64,000 nt of DNA from an uncultured Caldimonas sp. (lineage in GTDB: Bacteria > Pseudomonadota > Gammaproteobacteria > Burkholderiales > Burkholderiaceae): contig NZ_CAMLJQ010000004.1 in the NCBI RefSeq assembly GCF_946480305.1, forward strand, positions 62,001 through 126,000, given 5' to 3'. The position numbers and the translations under genes were made by a program. The notes beneath the pieces were generated by a model. The model searched no databases, was not told the origin of the DNA, and saw only the letters and a program-made list of their open reading frames with translations. Below are positions 18,501-26,250 of this stretch, piece by piece (within the stretch, counting starts at the first letter, position 1; every line of letters starts with the position of its first letter).

Positions 18501-21275
18501 ACACTGAGCTGTCAGAGAGGCTTGGTTAAAGATTGGAATTATTATGGAAACCAAGCCTGGCGTTCCTCTCCTGTCTTTCAGCCCCCTCCAATCAACCAGC
18601 ACTTGGTTAAGCACGGCAAATCGCAAGTGCGGCCGGCGCTGGCGATCGCTCTCTGGATCCAAGCTCAAGCTTCGGCCCTCTCGAGCGCCGTGAGTAATAT
18701 AGTGGACAAACGGTTCAACATTCGCCCCAACTACATCCTTATTTGCATCGATGTAGGCTCGAGGATCGAAAAAGCCATCCGGTGACGCGCCGGCGAATCG
18801 GCCGACAGTCAAGTAATGGACGACAGGATCAGCACCGATTCCGGCAATGTGCGGGCACTGGAGATAATAGTTATCTTCGTTAAACAAGGAGCTTTTTCGA
18901 ATAATCTGTGCGTCAGCCTCCAGTTTCACATACTGACGCATTACGTCCCCGATACCAGACTGACTGATACCCGGCGTATTATTGCCAGGATAGACCGCCA
19001 GCGCGCAGCGATTTAATTCAACGCCCTTTTCGTGCAGCAATCCGAGCTGCGCGTCCGCAACATTAATAGCCAACCCGAGGGCGCGCTCAAGTGCATGCTC
19101 CAAGCCGCCATCTTTCTTATACTCCTCCGACAGCTCCTCGTGGGAGAAGGTCACTTTTTCTGCAAGTACACGGAGTAGACTTGGACGCACCCAAAACATG
19201 GTTCCCGCGAAAAAACCCCAGTCAGAATCGGGTAGCCCGCGGCCCCATACTAGCTGACTGACCGACGCCAGCTTTTCCCGATTTCCTAACATGAGCGCGG
19301 GGCCGGACTTGAACGTTCCAGCAGGCCCAGCGGCCGCGAGCTGAGGGTTTTCTCTAAACGCCTCTACAACAAGAGAAAAGTTCTCCTCAGAACCTATTAA
19401 CGTCTCTAACATTACCTTACGCCAAATTCCCGCAAGCGAGCCGTCCCCCTTTTTTGTTTGTATTTTGCACGCAGCTTGATAACCCTCATTTTCCAAGATT
19501 GGGATAATAGAAAGAAACGGAACAATATCCATTCCCTTGTTTGGACCAAAGAAAAACCGAGCCCTAGGAAAATTTGGCAGTACTTCTTGGACGACCGAAG
19601 GAGCGATTGCTGCGGGCGCCGTCACAAACAGGTCAAAAGGACTTGAAAGCTTGGAGAGGTATGATGCAATTTCCCTCCAGATCTCCGGGTAAAAAAAATG
19701 AACTACAACCGCTGGAGGCCTAGACCCAAGAGGGATTTGCTTGCAATTGCCGAACCGATTCTGGACTTCATTATCGGCAGATTTTGACGCGTTGTGGACG
19801 TTGGCACCGATCTTCGCTGGCACCTCCCTCCGTCTTTCCTTCAACAGTATTTCAAGAGGAACTTGGAATAGGCGGCCTTGCACTTCCTCAAGAGCTTCAG
19901 CATATCCCGGATCGCATGTTCGCCCCTCGATTCGGTTAAGCACCTCCTGTAATCTTCGAGAATTAACCTCGAGTGACAGTTCTGCATTAAAGAATTTCTC
20001 GGATCGATCGCGCATCTTTTTGCGCGTTGCGGGCTCCGAGATGATCTCCACAAACAGTTTCTTAAGGTTGTCAAAAGAACTGGCAGCGCCTCCAACTGCT
20101 TCAAGGATATCTCTGGTACCTTCTGTTGGAATCCCGATTAATGGCAGACCTGCGCCGAGCACGTCACTTAGTTTTGCCGGCGTTTGGTAGCGGGCCATCT
20201 CTACCGCCTCGTCCAACATCGAGACGTGGACATCCGCTACAGCCATAAGCTCTCTAAGCCTTGCGACCGGCTGATTCTCAAGAAATAAAAAATTAACGGT
20301 CCTAATTGCTTTGAGCTCAAGTTCCAGGTCCGTATCGGCGAAGGTGCCGGCAATAAGAAATACTACGTCCTGCCTGCCCGCTCGCTCGATAAGACGCGCC
20401 GTTTCGATAAGTCCCTTGTGCCTGCGCGGCGTACCAACAAAAACGACAACGATGTCGTCGTTACGTAGCCCCAGTTTTTGGCGTGCCTTTTCTCGTAGCG
20501 TCCCAGTAATACAAGATGCTTCATGCCCGCGTGCGTGACGAACCATCGTGCCACCATATCGACGTTGCAAAGCCGAATTTGACACAGTAACGCCATCGAA
20601 GCAGTTCACCATTGCGACCGCAAATTGGGTCCATTCCTTTCCGGCCAATTTCTTCAACAGTGGCAATTCATACCGCGCATCAAGAAGCTCTCGAATGTCA
20701 AATGCCGGACCAGTTCCAACAATGGCAAGTTCTTCGTCATCTATATCGACAATGACGTTTGCGCCCCAAAACAGCTTATAGAGCGCAGCAATAATAATAT
20801 TCGGAGCGCGGGGCTTTGATATATGCACAACGTCGAAGGGGCAAGCTTTAACAAGCTCCACCGCGTGTGCAAGGAACTGCGTCTCGTCGTCCACTACAAA
20901 GCTGTGCTGTGGAATTTCGATTTCTCGTATCGGACCCCACATTTCTCTTCCGTGCGTCGGAAAGATCGAGCCGATGATTTCCACATCAGCAAATGTTTGA
21001 TACAGCTTGGCGAGTGTATACACACGACCAGCCGCATTGTGAGCGAGGTCCCATCCGCATACAGCAACGCTCACCCGTCGTTTTGTCTTCTGTTTGTCCT
21101 TATAGCGTGCACACGCAATCCGTAAATTGCCACGCACAATGGGCCACAAGCTAGGTGCGGTGATCAGCGTGTCGATGTAGTACCGAACGGCAAGCTCATA
21201 TTCTCCGTTCCGCATTGCGCCGTTACCGAGCGCAAGCGCGGTAGGATTTTCCGACCTCAAAGGAAAATTCATCAT
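15558..21275 (-). CDS. giant five-module glycosyltransferase (GT4, RgpF-like, GT2, GT4, GT2)
   Basis: A 1905-residue cytoplasmic protein, uninterrupted. Residues about 68-450 are a GT4-type GT-B domain (VVVFVGTPRRHKGL; RYQTPAKLSDVLGAGLPLIG). About 520-770 resemble the rhamnan-synthesis RgpF domain (VVHFFYPEIW, FFGPNKGMDIVPFL, KIQTKKGDGS). About 800-870 carry HYL-G-type short repeats. About 907-1150 form a GT2 domain (VSIIIPIFNQ, VVFLNNDTTV). About 1232-1595 form a second GT4 domain (FGGERSFLDML, ESFGRSVAEAMAARRPVIAY). About 1637-1890 form a second GT2 domain (VTVIIPVFNA, LLNSDTAVTPGW, GYGEENDFCMRG). GC is far lower than in flanking genes, suggesting transfer. It probably adds several residues, including rhamnose, to the exported capsule chain; specificities are unknown. 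Confidence 0.85.
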   Translation of the reverse strand: MMNFPLRSENPTALALGNGAMRNGEYELAVRYYIDTLITAPSLWPIVRGNLRIACARYKDKQKTKRRVSVAVCGWDLAHNAAGRVYTLAKLYQTFADVEIIGSIFPTHGREMWGPIREIEIPQHSFVVDDETQFLAHAVELVKACPFDVVHISKPRAPNIIIAALYKLFWGANVIVDIDDEELAIVGTGPAFDIRELLDARYELPLLKKLAGKEWTQFAVAMVNCFDGVTVSNSALQRRYGGTMVRHARGHEASCITGTLREKARQKLGLRNDDIVVVFVGTPRRHKGLIETARLIERAGRQDVVFLIAGTFADTDLELELKAIRTVNFLFLENQPVARLRELMAVADVHVSMLDEAVEMARYQTPAKLSDVLGAGLPLIGIPTEGTRDILEAVGGAASSFDNLKKLFVEIISEPATRKKMRDRSEKFFNAELSLEVNSRRLQEVLNRIEGRTCDPGYAEALEEVQGRLFQVPLEILLKERRREVPAKIGANVHNASKSADNEVQNRFGNCKQIPLGSRPPAVVVHFFYPEIWREIASYLSKLSSPFDLFVTAPAAIAPSVVQEVLPNFPRARFFFGPNKGMDIVPFLSIIPILENEGYQAACKIQTKKGDGSLAGIWRKVMLETLIGSEENFSLVVEAFRENPQLAAAGPAGTFKSGPALMLGNREKLASVSQLVWGRGLPDSDWGFFAGTMFWVRPSLLRVLAEKVTFSHEELSEEYKKDGGLEHALERALGLAINVADAQLGLLHEKGVELNRCALAVYPGNNTPGISQSGIGDVMRQYVKLEADAQIIRKSSLFNEDNYYLQCPHIAGIGADPVVHYLTVGRFAGASPDGFFDPRAYIDANKDVVGANVEPFVHYITHGAREGRSLSLDPESDRQRRPHLRFAVLNQVLVDWRGLKDRRGTPGLVSIIIPIFNQASLTAQCIASVLRVRTSVSFEVVLVDNGSEHETKQVIDRFQKESSRISVVSNAENLNFALGCNLGFQNARGEYVVFLNNDTTVTDFWLDALIEPLGSPSIVAVQPKLVFPDNTIQCAGVVFSRWSQLGYPLYAGAKPDDPQVNRRRELRAVTAACVALRTTDFANACGFDPLYVNGQEDVDLCLRITDGETRRCLYEPKALVFHHEGKSEGRGKYIQRNRREFARRWASEVLADDEQHYQLDDVPVIDWKFDSRENVDDGVAVYQPVLGSGALRAKSKRPCAMPFLSFATAERAVGRFDLYLPGEKGPCAGRPTVLLCAHASGTHLFGGERSFLDMLDALNGIGFNVVVTVPGLNNGNYVQQLTARAVGVYSFAYSHWTEREKPRTDAVNRFKSVMEFHRVVAVHANTIMLREPFEAAKQLGVLSFMHVRELIGQDRELAQYIGLAPSKILQELGERTDFYIANSTCTARALGEGGKVFLAPNIVRLAELNIVNEVNPRRIVFGLISSNIAKKGIYDVVEVARKCKDAAPNAVFALVGPTSGPGHKDIERIAQLVKNGTLPSNIIFPGYKSTPLEAMKEVNVVLSLSHVAESFGRSVAEAMAARRPVIAYDHGALNELVKPGVTGYLAEYRNIDEVSHRVIEMCGNPGMIPLLGEQARNYVGSNFSPPVLEKGLSEAYISGYAGRMDDKYGNRPGIHCSLLAAARKNFDISVDAVFRPVTVIIPVFNAIEETVGCVESVLRYTDLRLTEILIINDGSTDSEVAERLKPYENHPSVRVMENKRNLGYTRTVNRGIELCEIGDVVLLNSDTAVTPGWLFGLRLAASPPNVGTVTAMSNNAGAFSFPIAGLENGPSTVPERLVYARRIIEACKEVGPIELPTGNGFCMYIRRSLIDAIGGFDDRSFPRGYGEENDFCMRGLKKGFKNILSPWSYVYHKRSASFGTEKARLVKEGELSLARLHPEYGDLVRKAFSGDQIRTLRRYAEIAVV

Positions 21276-21284
21276 TTTGCAGAT

Positions 21285-23090
21285 CTAGACAAATTTGAAA
21301 TCAGCCAACCGAATCGGTTCGTTGCGAGGCACACACCCCCGGTCCCCGTCAGGTTGCTCGTTAAACTGAAGCAGCAGCGAAAGGACATTATCTTGCGCCC
21401 ATCGCGACCGATCTAAAACGGGCTCGGCATAGCCAAGGTCATCGGGCCAAAGTGGCGAAATCATCTTTGGCCGGCCTACGTGAAGCTCTGATTCTGAAGC
21501 GCCCAGCTTGATAACGCTCATACGCCCTAGCGTGAGATCTCCACGTAAGACGACAAACACATTGCCCCGGGTGTCGACCAGCACCTCCGGTCGACTTATT
21601 GGGATTCTTAGTGTCCCCCCCCCACCAAGAGTAAAAGGGCTTGTACGGCGAGTTATGATCTGGTGTTGCCATTCCCGGCCGTCGAAGCAGCTGTGATGGT
21701 ACTGAGGTATGCTGTCGATATCGTTGCTGTAATAGACAATATGAGGCCTACCACGGTTATCGACGGCCATGCTGCTTTGGTTGATCAGATTACTACCCGG
21801 CGATACGCCTCGTATGGCTTCTGCATTCACTTGGGTAATGGGTAAGCCATAGGGTTTAGCTTGGGAAGTGAACCAGCTTTGCCCATTGTCAGGCGACCAG
21901 GCGTAGCAAATATTGACGTTGTTGACCAACTGCTGCTCGCCCAATGGATCTGTTCGCCAAACAAAAGACAAGTGTATTGAACCGTCGGTTCCGATCGCAG
22001 GGTGATTCCAATAGGGATTGCTCGTCCAAGGCTTATGGTCGGCACCGCTCAGAATTGGTATTGGGCGATCAATCCATATTTTCTTGTACTCGTCATATGT
22101 TTTCAGCCGCGCACTGCCTTTGTTGTACACACCGTCCCGATACAACAACGTAAGCGGATACCCCGCTCGCGGCAATATGAAGGTGGGGTAAGTGACCTTG
22201 TCCTCATTAACCCCCGACATTGAAAGTTCATCGGTCCAGGCATCAATGGCGTGTGGACGCGTGGCGCGTCGGTAGCGCAACCGGGTGGCGTGATGGTCGT
22301 AGCAGATATGGAGGCAGTCTTCGCGATCCACGCCCAGGCTGATGCAGTTGTGCGCGTCCCGTACGTTGTACTCGCCGACGAGGTCGTGCGTTTCTATACG
22401 GTTGGTTGACAACTCGCGCCGCACGAGGCGCAAACATCGCTCATCAACGTAAAAAGCGGTGTACTGATATTCACCCCAGGTGAGGATCCCGTGGTGGCGA
22501 AAGATGACCGTGTTGACGGTATTTCCGGCCCAGGCAGGCCCAAGGTCGATGGCCGCAATGCGCTCGATCTTCAGTTCGTCGGTCTGCTCGGTGATGAACG
22601 GCACCCAGGATTCGATGCGCGCTCGAGGGAGCTGCAGTTCCTCCAGTTGGTTGCGCAAACGGGCCTCGGTCAGTTGAACGCGCTCGCCTTCGGGCGCGAG
22701 CAGCTGCACTGAGTGCCTGGCGTGCTCGACGGCGTTGCGTCCGTCTCCCAGGAGCGCTGCCGCGCGGGCCAACGAGTTGTGCACGCCGGATACGAGCACG
22801 CGGCGCACAAGCTCTTCTGAAACGCCGGCGTGCCTCGCCTGCTCGATGTGCCGCCTTGCTTCGTCCGTGCGCCCTAGTTGCAGGCAGCCCGCGGCCGAGA
22901 GCAGGGCGGCAAAGGGAAAGGCCTGATGCGTGGGAGCGATGCGCTCCACGGTTTCGCAGAGCTGCGTCCAGTTGCCCAACCTCCAGCAGTCGATCACCTC
23001 GGGTGGCAACCCATGCGCGCCACCTTCCGTTAGCAAGCCTGCGTCTCGCGCGATGGGTCCGCGTTCACTCGTGCTGACCGTCTGGTTCAC
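21285..23090 (-). CDS. TPR-like plus BNR_4 beta-propeller protein
   Basis: A 601-residue protein with no signal peptide. Residues about 30-160 are alpha-helical and TPR-like (LLSAAGCLQLGRTDEARRHI; VLVSGVHNSLARAAALLGDG). Residues about 175-600 form a BNR_4 propeller related to the secreted one at 7419: VRDAHNCISLGVD, KVTYPTF, DGSIHLSFVWR, NICYAWSPDNGQSWF, NRGRPHIVYYSND. Known BNR_4 enzymes include polysaccharide lyases, but activity here is unproven and the cytoplasmic location would be unusual for a depolymerase. GC is low in the propeller half and high in the N-terminal half, with the change near 22200. Its start overlaps the upstream stop by four bases, and the giant transferase starts 9 bases downstream. 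Confidence 0.75.
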   Translation of the reverse strand: MNQTVSTSERGPIARDAGLLTEGGAHGLPPEVIDCWRLGNWTQLCETVERIAPTHQAFPFAALLSAAGCLQLGRTDEARRHIEQARHAGVSEELVRRVLVSGVHNSLARAAALLGDGRNAVEHARHSVQLLAPEGERVQLTEARLRNQLEELQLPRARIESWVPFITEQTDELKIERIAAIDLGPAWAGNTVNTVIFRHHGILTWGEYQYTAFYVDERCLRLVRRELSTNRIETHDLVGEYNVRDAHNCISLGVDREDCLHICYDHHATRLRYRRATRPHAIDAWTDELSMSGVNEDKVTYPTFILPRAGYPLTLLYRDGVYNKGSARLKTYDEYKKIWIDRPIPILSGADHKPWTSNPYWNHPAIGTDGSIHLSFVWRTDPLGEQQLVNNVNICYAWSPDNGQSWFTSQAKPYGLPITQVNAEAIRGVSPGSNLINQSSMAVDNRGRPHIVYYSNDIDSIPQYHHSCFDGREWQHQIITRRTSPFTLGGGGTLRIPISRPEVLVDTRGNVFVVLRGDLTLGRMSVIKLGASESELHVGRPKMISPLWPDDLGYAEPVLDRSRWAQDNVLSLLLQFNEQPDGDRGCVPRNEPIRLADFKFV

Positions 23091-24337
23091 CGCTTCGGCT
23101 CCAGGAACAGCAGTTCCTTGATCAGGCTCAGTTGTTCTTGTGCCTTATCCAGCTCGCTTTGCGCCAATTCAGCCTTTGGGCCGTTTTCAGCGCTGAAAGC
23201 TTGCAAATCTCGAATTCGCTTTTCAAGCGCCAGTATCTGCGCGTGCCGCTCGTCCGCCCGCTTGGTGGCCTGGTCGCGGGCTTGCACCAGGCTTTCCTTT
23301 TCGCGCTGCAACGCCTCCTTCTGGGCCTGCAACTCCGTCGCGCGCTTCTGAACCTCGGCCGTCACCCCCTCTTGCTCGCGAATGCGCCTTTCAAGCGCAG
23401 CAATCTGCGCGTGACCGTCGTCCGCTCGCTTGGTGGCTTGGTCTCGGGCGTCTTCAAGCGCTTTCCTTTGCTGGTTCCAACTCTCTCGTTCTGCCTGCAC
23501 CTCGGCTTTGAGCGTTGCCAGCGACTTCTCGAGAGCCGCACGCTGGTCGGCCGCTTCTCGGCTCTCGCGTTCGCGCGTTTCAGTCAGCGCCTGCTTCTCT
23601 CGCTGCCACGACTCCCGGGAGGTGTGCAGTTCGGCCTCTCGCTCCTGTACGGCGGCGCCAGCTCGCTTGAGTTCGGTGGACTGGCGCGCAATATCGCGGA
23701 CATACAGCGCGTGCACCAACGCCGGGTGTCGCTCCGGTTCATGGTGCACGCAGGTCAGCCCTGCTGCGCGCAGCAGGGTGTCGGCAGCATCGGCGTTGGT
23801 GAACGGTGCGCCAGCTTCGGCATCGGCTACAAGCCTGACCAAGACGACGTCAAGTTGCGGCAGCAGCTCCGGCCCACCTTGCAACAACACATCGGCGGGC
23901 AAGCAGTCGAGGATCAACCAGTTGATGTCGCTCCCCGCGTCAGACAGCAACACATCCAAGGTAACGGGGGCCTCCGCGCGGGCTGCTTGCCTGGTGGTCA
24001 GGTTCGGCCACAGGCGGGCCAACTGCTCCGGTTCAAGGAGGCCGCTTTCCGCAGGGTTGCTGGCAGCGTAGAAGGTGGCGGCCTCTTCGCTCGCCGCAAC
24101 GACATCGCGGCGAGGTGTCCAACCGCCGTTGCTCGGCACGCTGCGCAGCAAATGCTGGTACTGCGCGCCGTCACCTTCCACCGCCCAGACGGGGCTCACG
24201 CCACGTCCTTGAAGCCACTGTACCCACGGGCCATTGCCCGAGCCGGCACCCACTAGCAGCGTCCCGCGCGGGGGCATTGCCGAGCGCAGAACGTCGAGCC
24301 AACTCGGAAGCGTCAAACCGGATTCACGGGATTTCAC
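23087..24337 (-). CDS. Rossmann-like domain fused to a long coiled coil
   Basis: A 416-residue protein of unknown function. Residues 1 to about 215 look like a degenerate FkbM/class I methyltransferase-type Rossmann domain: TLLVGAGSGNGPWVQWLQGR resembles a nucleotide-binding glycine loop, followed by VSPVWAVEGDGAQYQHL and later INWLILDCLPADVLLQG. Residues about 230-405 are a continuous Glu/Arg/Ala/Gln coiled coil containing a 56-residue direct repeat (ARDQATKRAD...HAQI.ALE.RIR). There is no signal peptide or membrane segment. Four-base overlaps join it to both neighbours. It could be a structural partner of the capsule polymerase complex; catalytic activity is doubtful. Confidence 0.6.
   Translation of the reverse strand: MKSRESGLTLPSWLDVLRSAMPPRGTLLVGAGSGNGPWVQWLQGRGVSPVWAVEGDGAQYQHLLRSVPSNGGWTPRRDVVAASEEAATFYAASNPAESGLLEPEQLARLWPNLTTRQAARAEAPVTLDVLLSDAGSDINWLILDCLPADVLLQGGPELLPQLDVVLVRLVADAEAGAPFTNADAADTLLRAAGLTCVHHEPERHPALVHALYVRDIARQSTELKRAGAAVQEREAELHTSRESWQREKQALTETRERESREAADQRAALEKSLATLKAEVQAERESWNQQRKALEDARDQATKRADDGHAQIAALERRIREQEGVTAEVQKRATELQAQKEALQREKESLVQARDQATKRADERHAQILALEKRIRDLQAFSAENGPKAELAQSELDKAQEQLSLIKELLFLEPKR
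23212..23464. repeat. two-unit imperfect direct repeat encoding coiled-coil heptads
   Basis: Two copies of a roughly 85-base segment, starting near 23212 and 23380 (168 bases, or 56 codons, apart) inside the Rossmann/coiled-coil gene. They are recognisably similar at the DNA level (shared GCTTGGTGGC and TCAAGCGC blocks) and encode the ARDQATKRAD-HAQI segments. They indicate lengthening of the coiled coil by internal duplication. Confidence 0.7.
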
Positions 24338-26205
24338 TTGAGCCCCTTACCTTGGCGTGCCTGCCGGAACTCGAGCACCTGGCGTCGCAGTGCAAAAGGC
24401 AGCCGCATCCATCCAAGCGGTGACCTCCCGTGCTGAAGCAAGGTCGCTCCGAGGCGATACGACAAGTGTTGCTTCACCCGCTCTGCTTCGTGCGCGTCGC
24501 GGTACTTGTGAATGGGAGGCAGCTTGCCGGCAGGACGCTTGGCCACTTCATCGTGAAACGCCCTCACCTCAGCGGCAAGTGCCCACGGCATGCCGACCCA
24601 GCCTCCCACGCTGCGTGACCGGCGGATCATCACCTCGCCCAACCGATAGCTCAGCTGCCTCTTGATGCGATCGGCCGCACCGCTCGGCGCCGGCGGCTTC
24701 GGCGGCGCAACCCTTTGCTTGAGGCGCTGGTTCTCGAGGTAGTACCGCTCCAGTTCCTCCTGAACCTGATGCAACTGCTTCAGCAAGAGCTGGTTTTCTT
24801 CCTGAACCGCGCTGCTGCGCTTCTCGCGTTCGGCCGCTGCCTTTTCGTCACTGGCCCTTTCCGCGTGCTGCGCCTTGTTTCGCTTGTCGCTCTCAGCGGC
24901 CGCCTTTTCGAATGCCGCCTTCTGTGCTTCCAACGCAGCTTTCGCCTTGGCGGTTTCTTGTGCCAAGCGCTCGGCTTTTTCCTTGCCCTCGCGCTCCAGG
25001 CGGGTGGCAAGCTCCTCGAGCTCTTGCTTGCGCAGAAACTGGCGCTCCATCTCCTCCTGAAGCTGATGAAGTTGCCGCAACAGCAGTTCGTTCTCCTGAG
25101 CCTGCTGCTGGGCTTGACCGTCCCTCTCAGTCAGCGCGTTCGACAACTTCGTCATCTGCTCGCGCACGCTCTTCATTTTTTGCTCGTGCTCGGACTCCGC
25201 CTGTGCCAGCTGTTGCCGCACCTCGGCAAGCCGTTCGTCGAGCTTGAGGTATTCGGTATGCACCTGTGTCACGAGCTGCGCCATGAAGGCGCGGTGGCGA
25301 ACCAGCGTACCCCACGCTTCTGCCGCCGATCGGCCGCCTCGTGAAGCCGGCTGCTGAAACGGGAGATTCGCCACGGATTGCAGCTCTGCGTACATCTGAA
25401 GAGCTGCAGGATGGTCAGCCAGCAGTTCATCGACGAGGAAATGCTCGGCGGCGACCGAATCCATCCGGCGTTCCGCCTCTTGCAACTCCACACCGGCCAA
25501 CGTGGCGGCCAGTGCCAGCTTAGTAGGCAGCGTTCCCGCCGGTTCGCCAAGGGCCAACGCCCTTTCGTCTGACGCCGGCTCCAGCTTCTGCCCGTTTGCG
25601 GTCGCGGCTCGCTCAAGCCCATCGCGCGCGAGTGGTGTGTCCAGCAACGGTTGCAGTTGCTGCAGGTAGTGGTCTGCAGCACGGCGTACCTGCTGAGAAT
25701 GCACCAGGAGGCAACGGCCGGGGTGGCGCAGGAAGAACCTCAGCAACGCGCCGTTGTAGGCCACCCAGTTGTCCAGCAGGCGCTGCAGGGTCTGCCCCGA
25801 GGGCGGTTCGGCGTCGGCACGCGCGGCTTGGAGCAGCACGCGGTGTGGCTCGTCGTAGACCAGAACGAAGGTCAGCTTCGGATCGAGCGACGCCCAGTAC
25901 TCGAGCAGGAAGATCGATTGCGCATCGGCCCAGCCCCACAGAGGCTGGTCGAGGTTGCCCAGCATCAGGTCGAGCGCCATGCCGTGCCAGACCGCGCCGA
26001 CCTGCAGTTGTTGCAGCTGCTCTTCGGCGGTGACTTGATCGACGCTCGGCAGGCCGTGCGCCTTGCAGAGCGTGGCGGTGATCTCTTGCGGGAGCATCCC
26101 CTCGCGCCGAGATGGCAGCGCCGCACTCATGCCGCATTGAAGCAGCAGTGATTCCACTTCACCGTGGCCGGAGTCCGGGTGTCCAACTATCACTATCTTG
26201 TTCAT
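24334..26205 (-). CDS. sulfotransferase-like P-loop domain plus coiled coil plus tandem SYRLG motifs
   Basis: A 623-residue cytoplasmic protein. Residues 1 to about 210 resemble a degenerate sulfotransferase: the N-terminal VGHPDSGHGEVESLL stands where the PAPS-binding loop normally has G-RSGT, and KLTFVLVYDEPHRVLLQA stands where the second PAPS motif would be. Residues about 310-500 are an extended Glu/Gln/Lys coiled coil. The C-terminus has two similar 37-residue units (about 514-550 and 577-612), each with LSYRLG, then SxxGW and P-AL. Loss of key loop residues suggests it may no longer sulfate. It lies between kpsD (45 bases upstream) and the coupled coiled-coil gene (ATGA overlap), pointing to a role at the capsule assembly or export site. 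Confidence 0.6.
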   Translation of the reverse strand: MNKIVIVGHPDSGHGEVESLLLQCGMSAALPSRREGMLPQEITATLCKAHGLPSVDQVTAEEQLQQLQVGAVWHGMALDLMLGNLDQPLWGWADAQSIFLLEYWASLDPKLTFVLVYDEPHRVLLQAARADAEPPSGQTLQRLLDNWVAYNGALLRFFLRHPGRCLLVHSQQVRRAADHYLQQLQPLLDTPLARDGLERAATANGQKLEPASDERALALGEPAGTLPTKLALAATLAGVELQEAERRMDSVAAEHFLVDELLADHPAALQMYAELQSVANLPFQQPASRGGRSAAEAWGTLVRHRAFMAQLVTQVHTEYLKLDERLAEVRQQLAQAESEHEQKMKSVREQMTKLSNALTERDGQAQQQAQENELLLRQLHQLQEEMERQFLRKQELEELATRLEREGKEKAERLAQETAKAKAALEAQKAAFEKAAAESDKRNKAQHAERASDEKAAAEREKRSSAVQEENQLLLKQLHQVQEELERYYLENQRLKQRVAPPKPPAPSGAADRIKRQLSYRLGEVMIRRSRSVGGWVGMPWALAAEVRAFHDEVAKRPAGKLPPIHKYRDAHEAERVKQHLSYRLGATLLQHGRSPLGWMRLPFALRRQVLEFRQARQGKGLK

Positions 26206-26250
26206 TGCCGTCGCTCGCTTAGCTCGCTGTCTGACTGTTACGCGTGTTGA

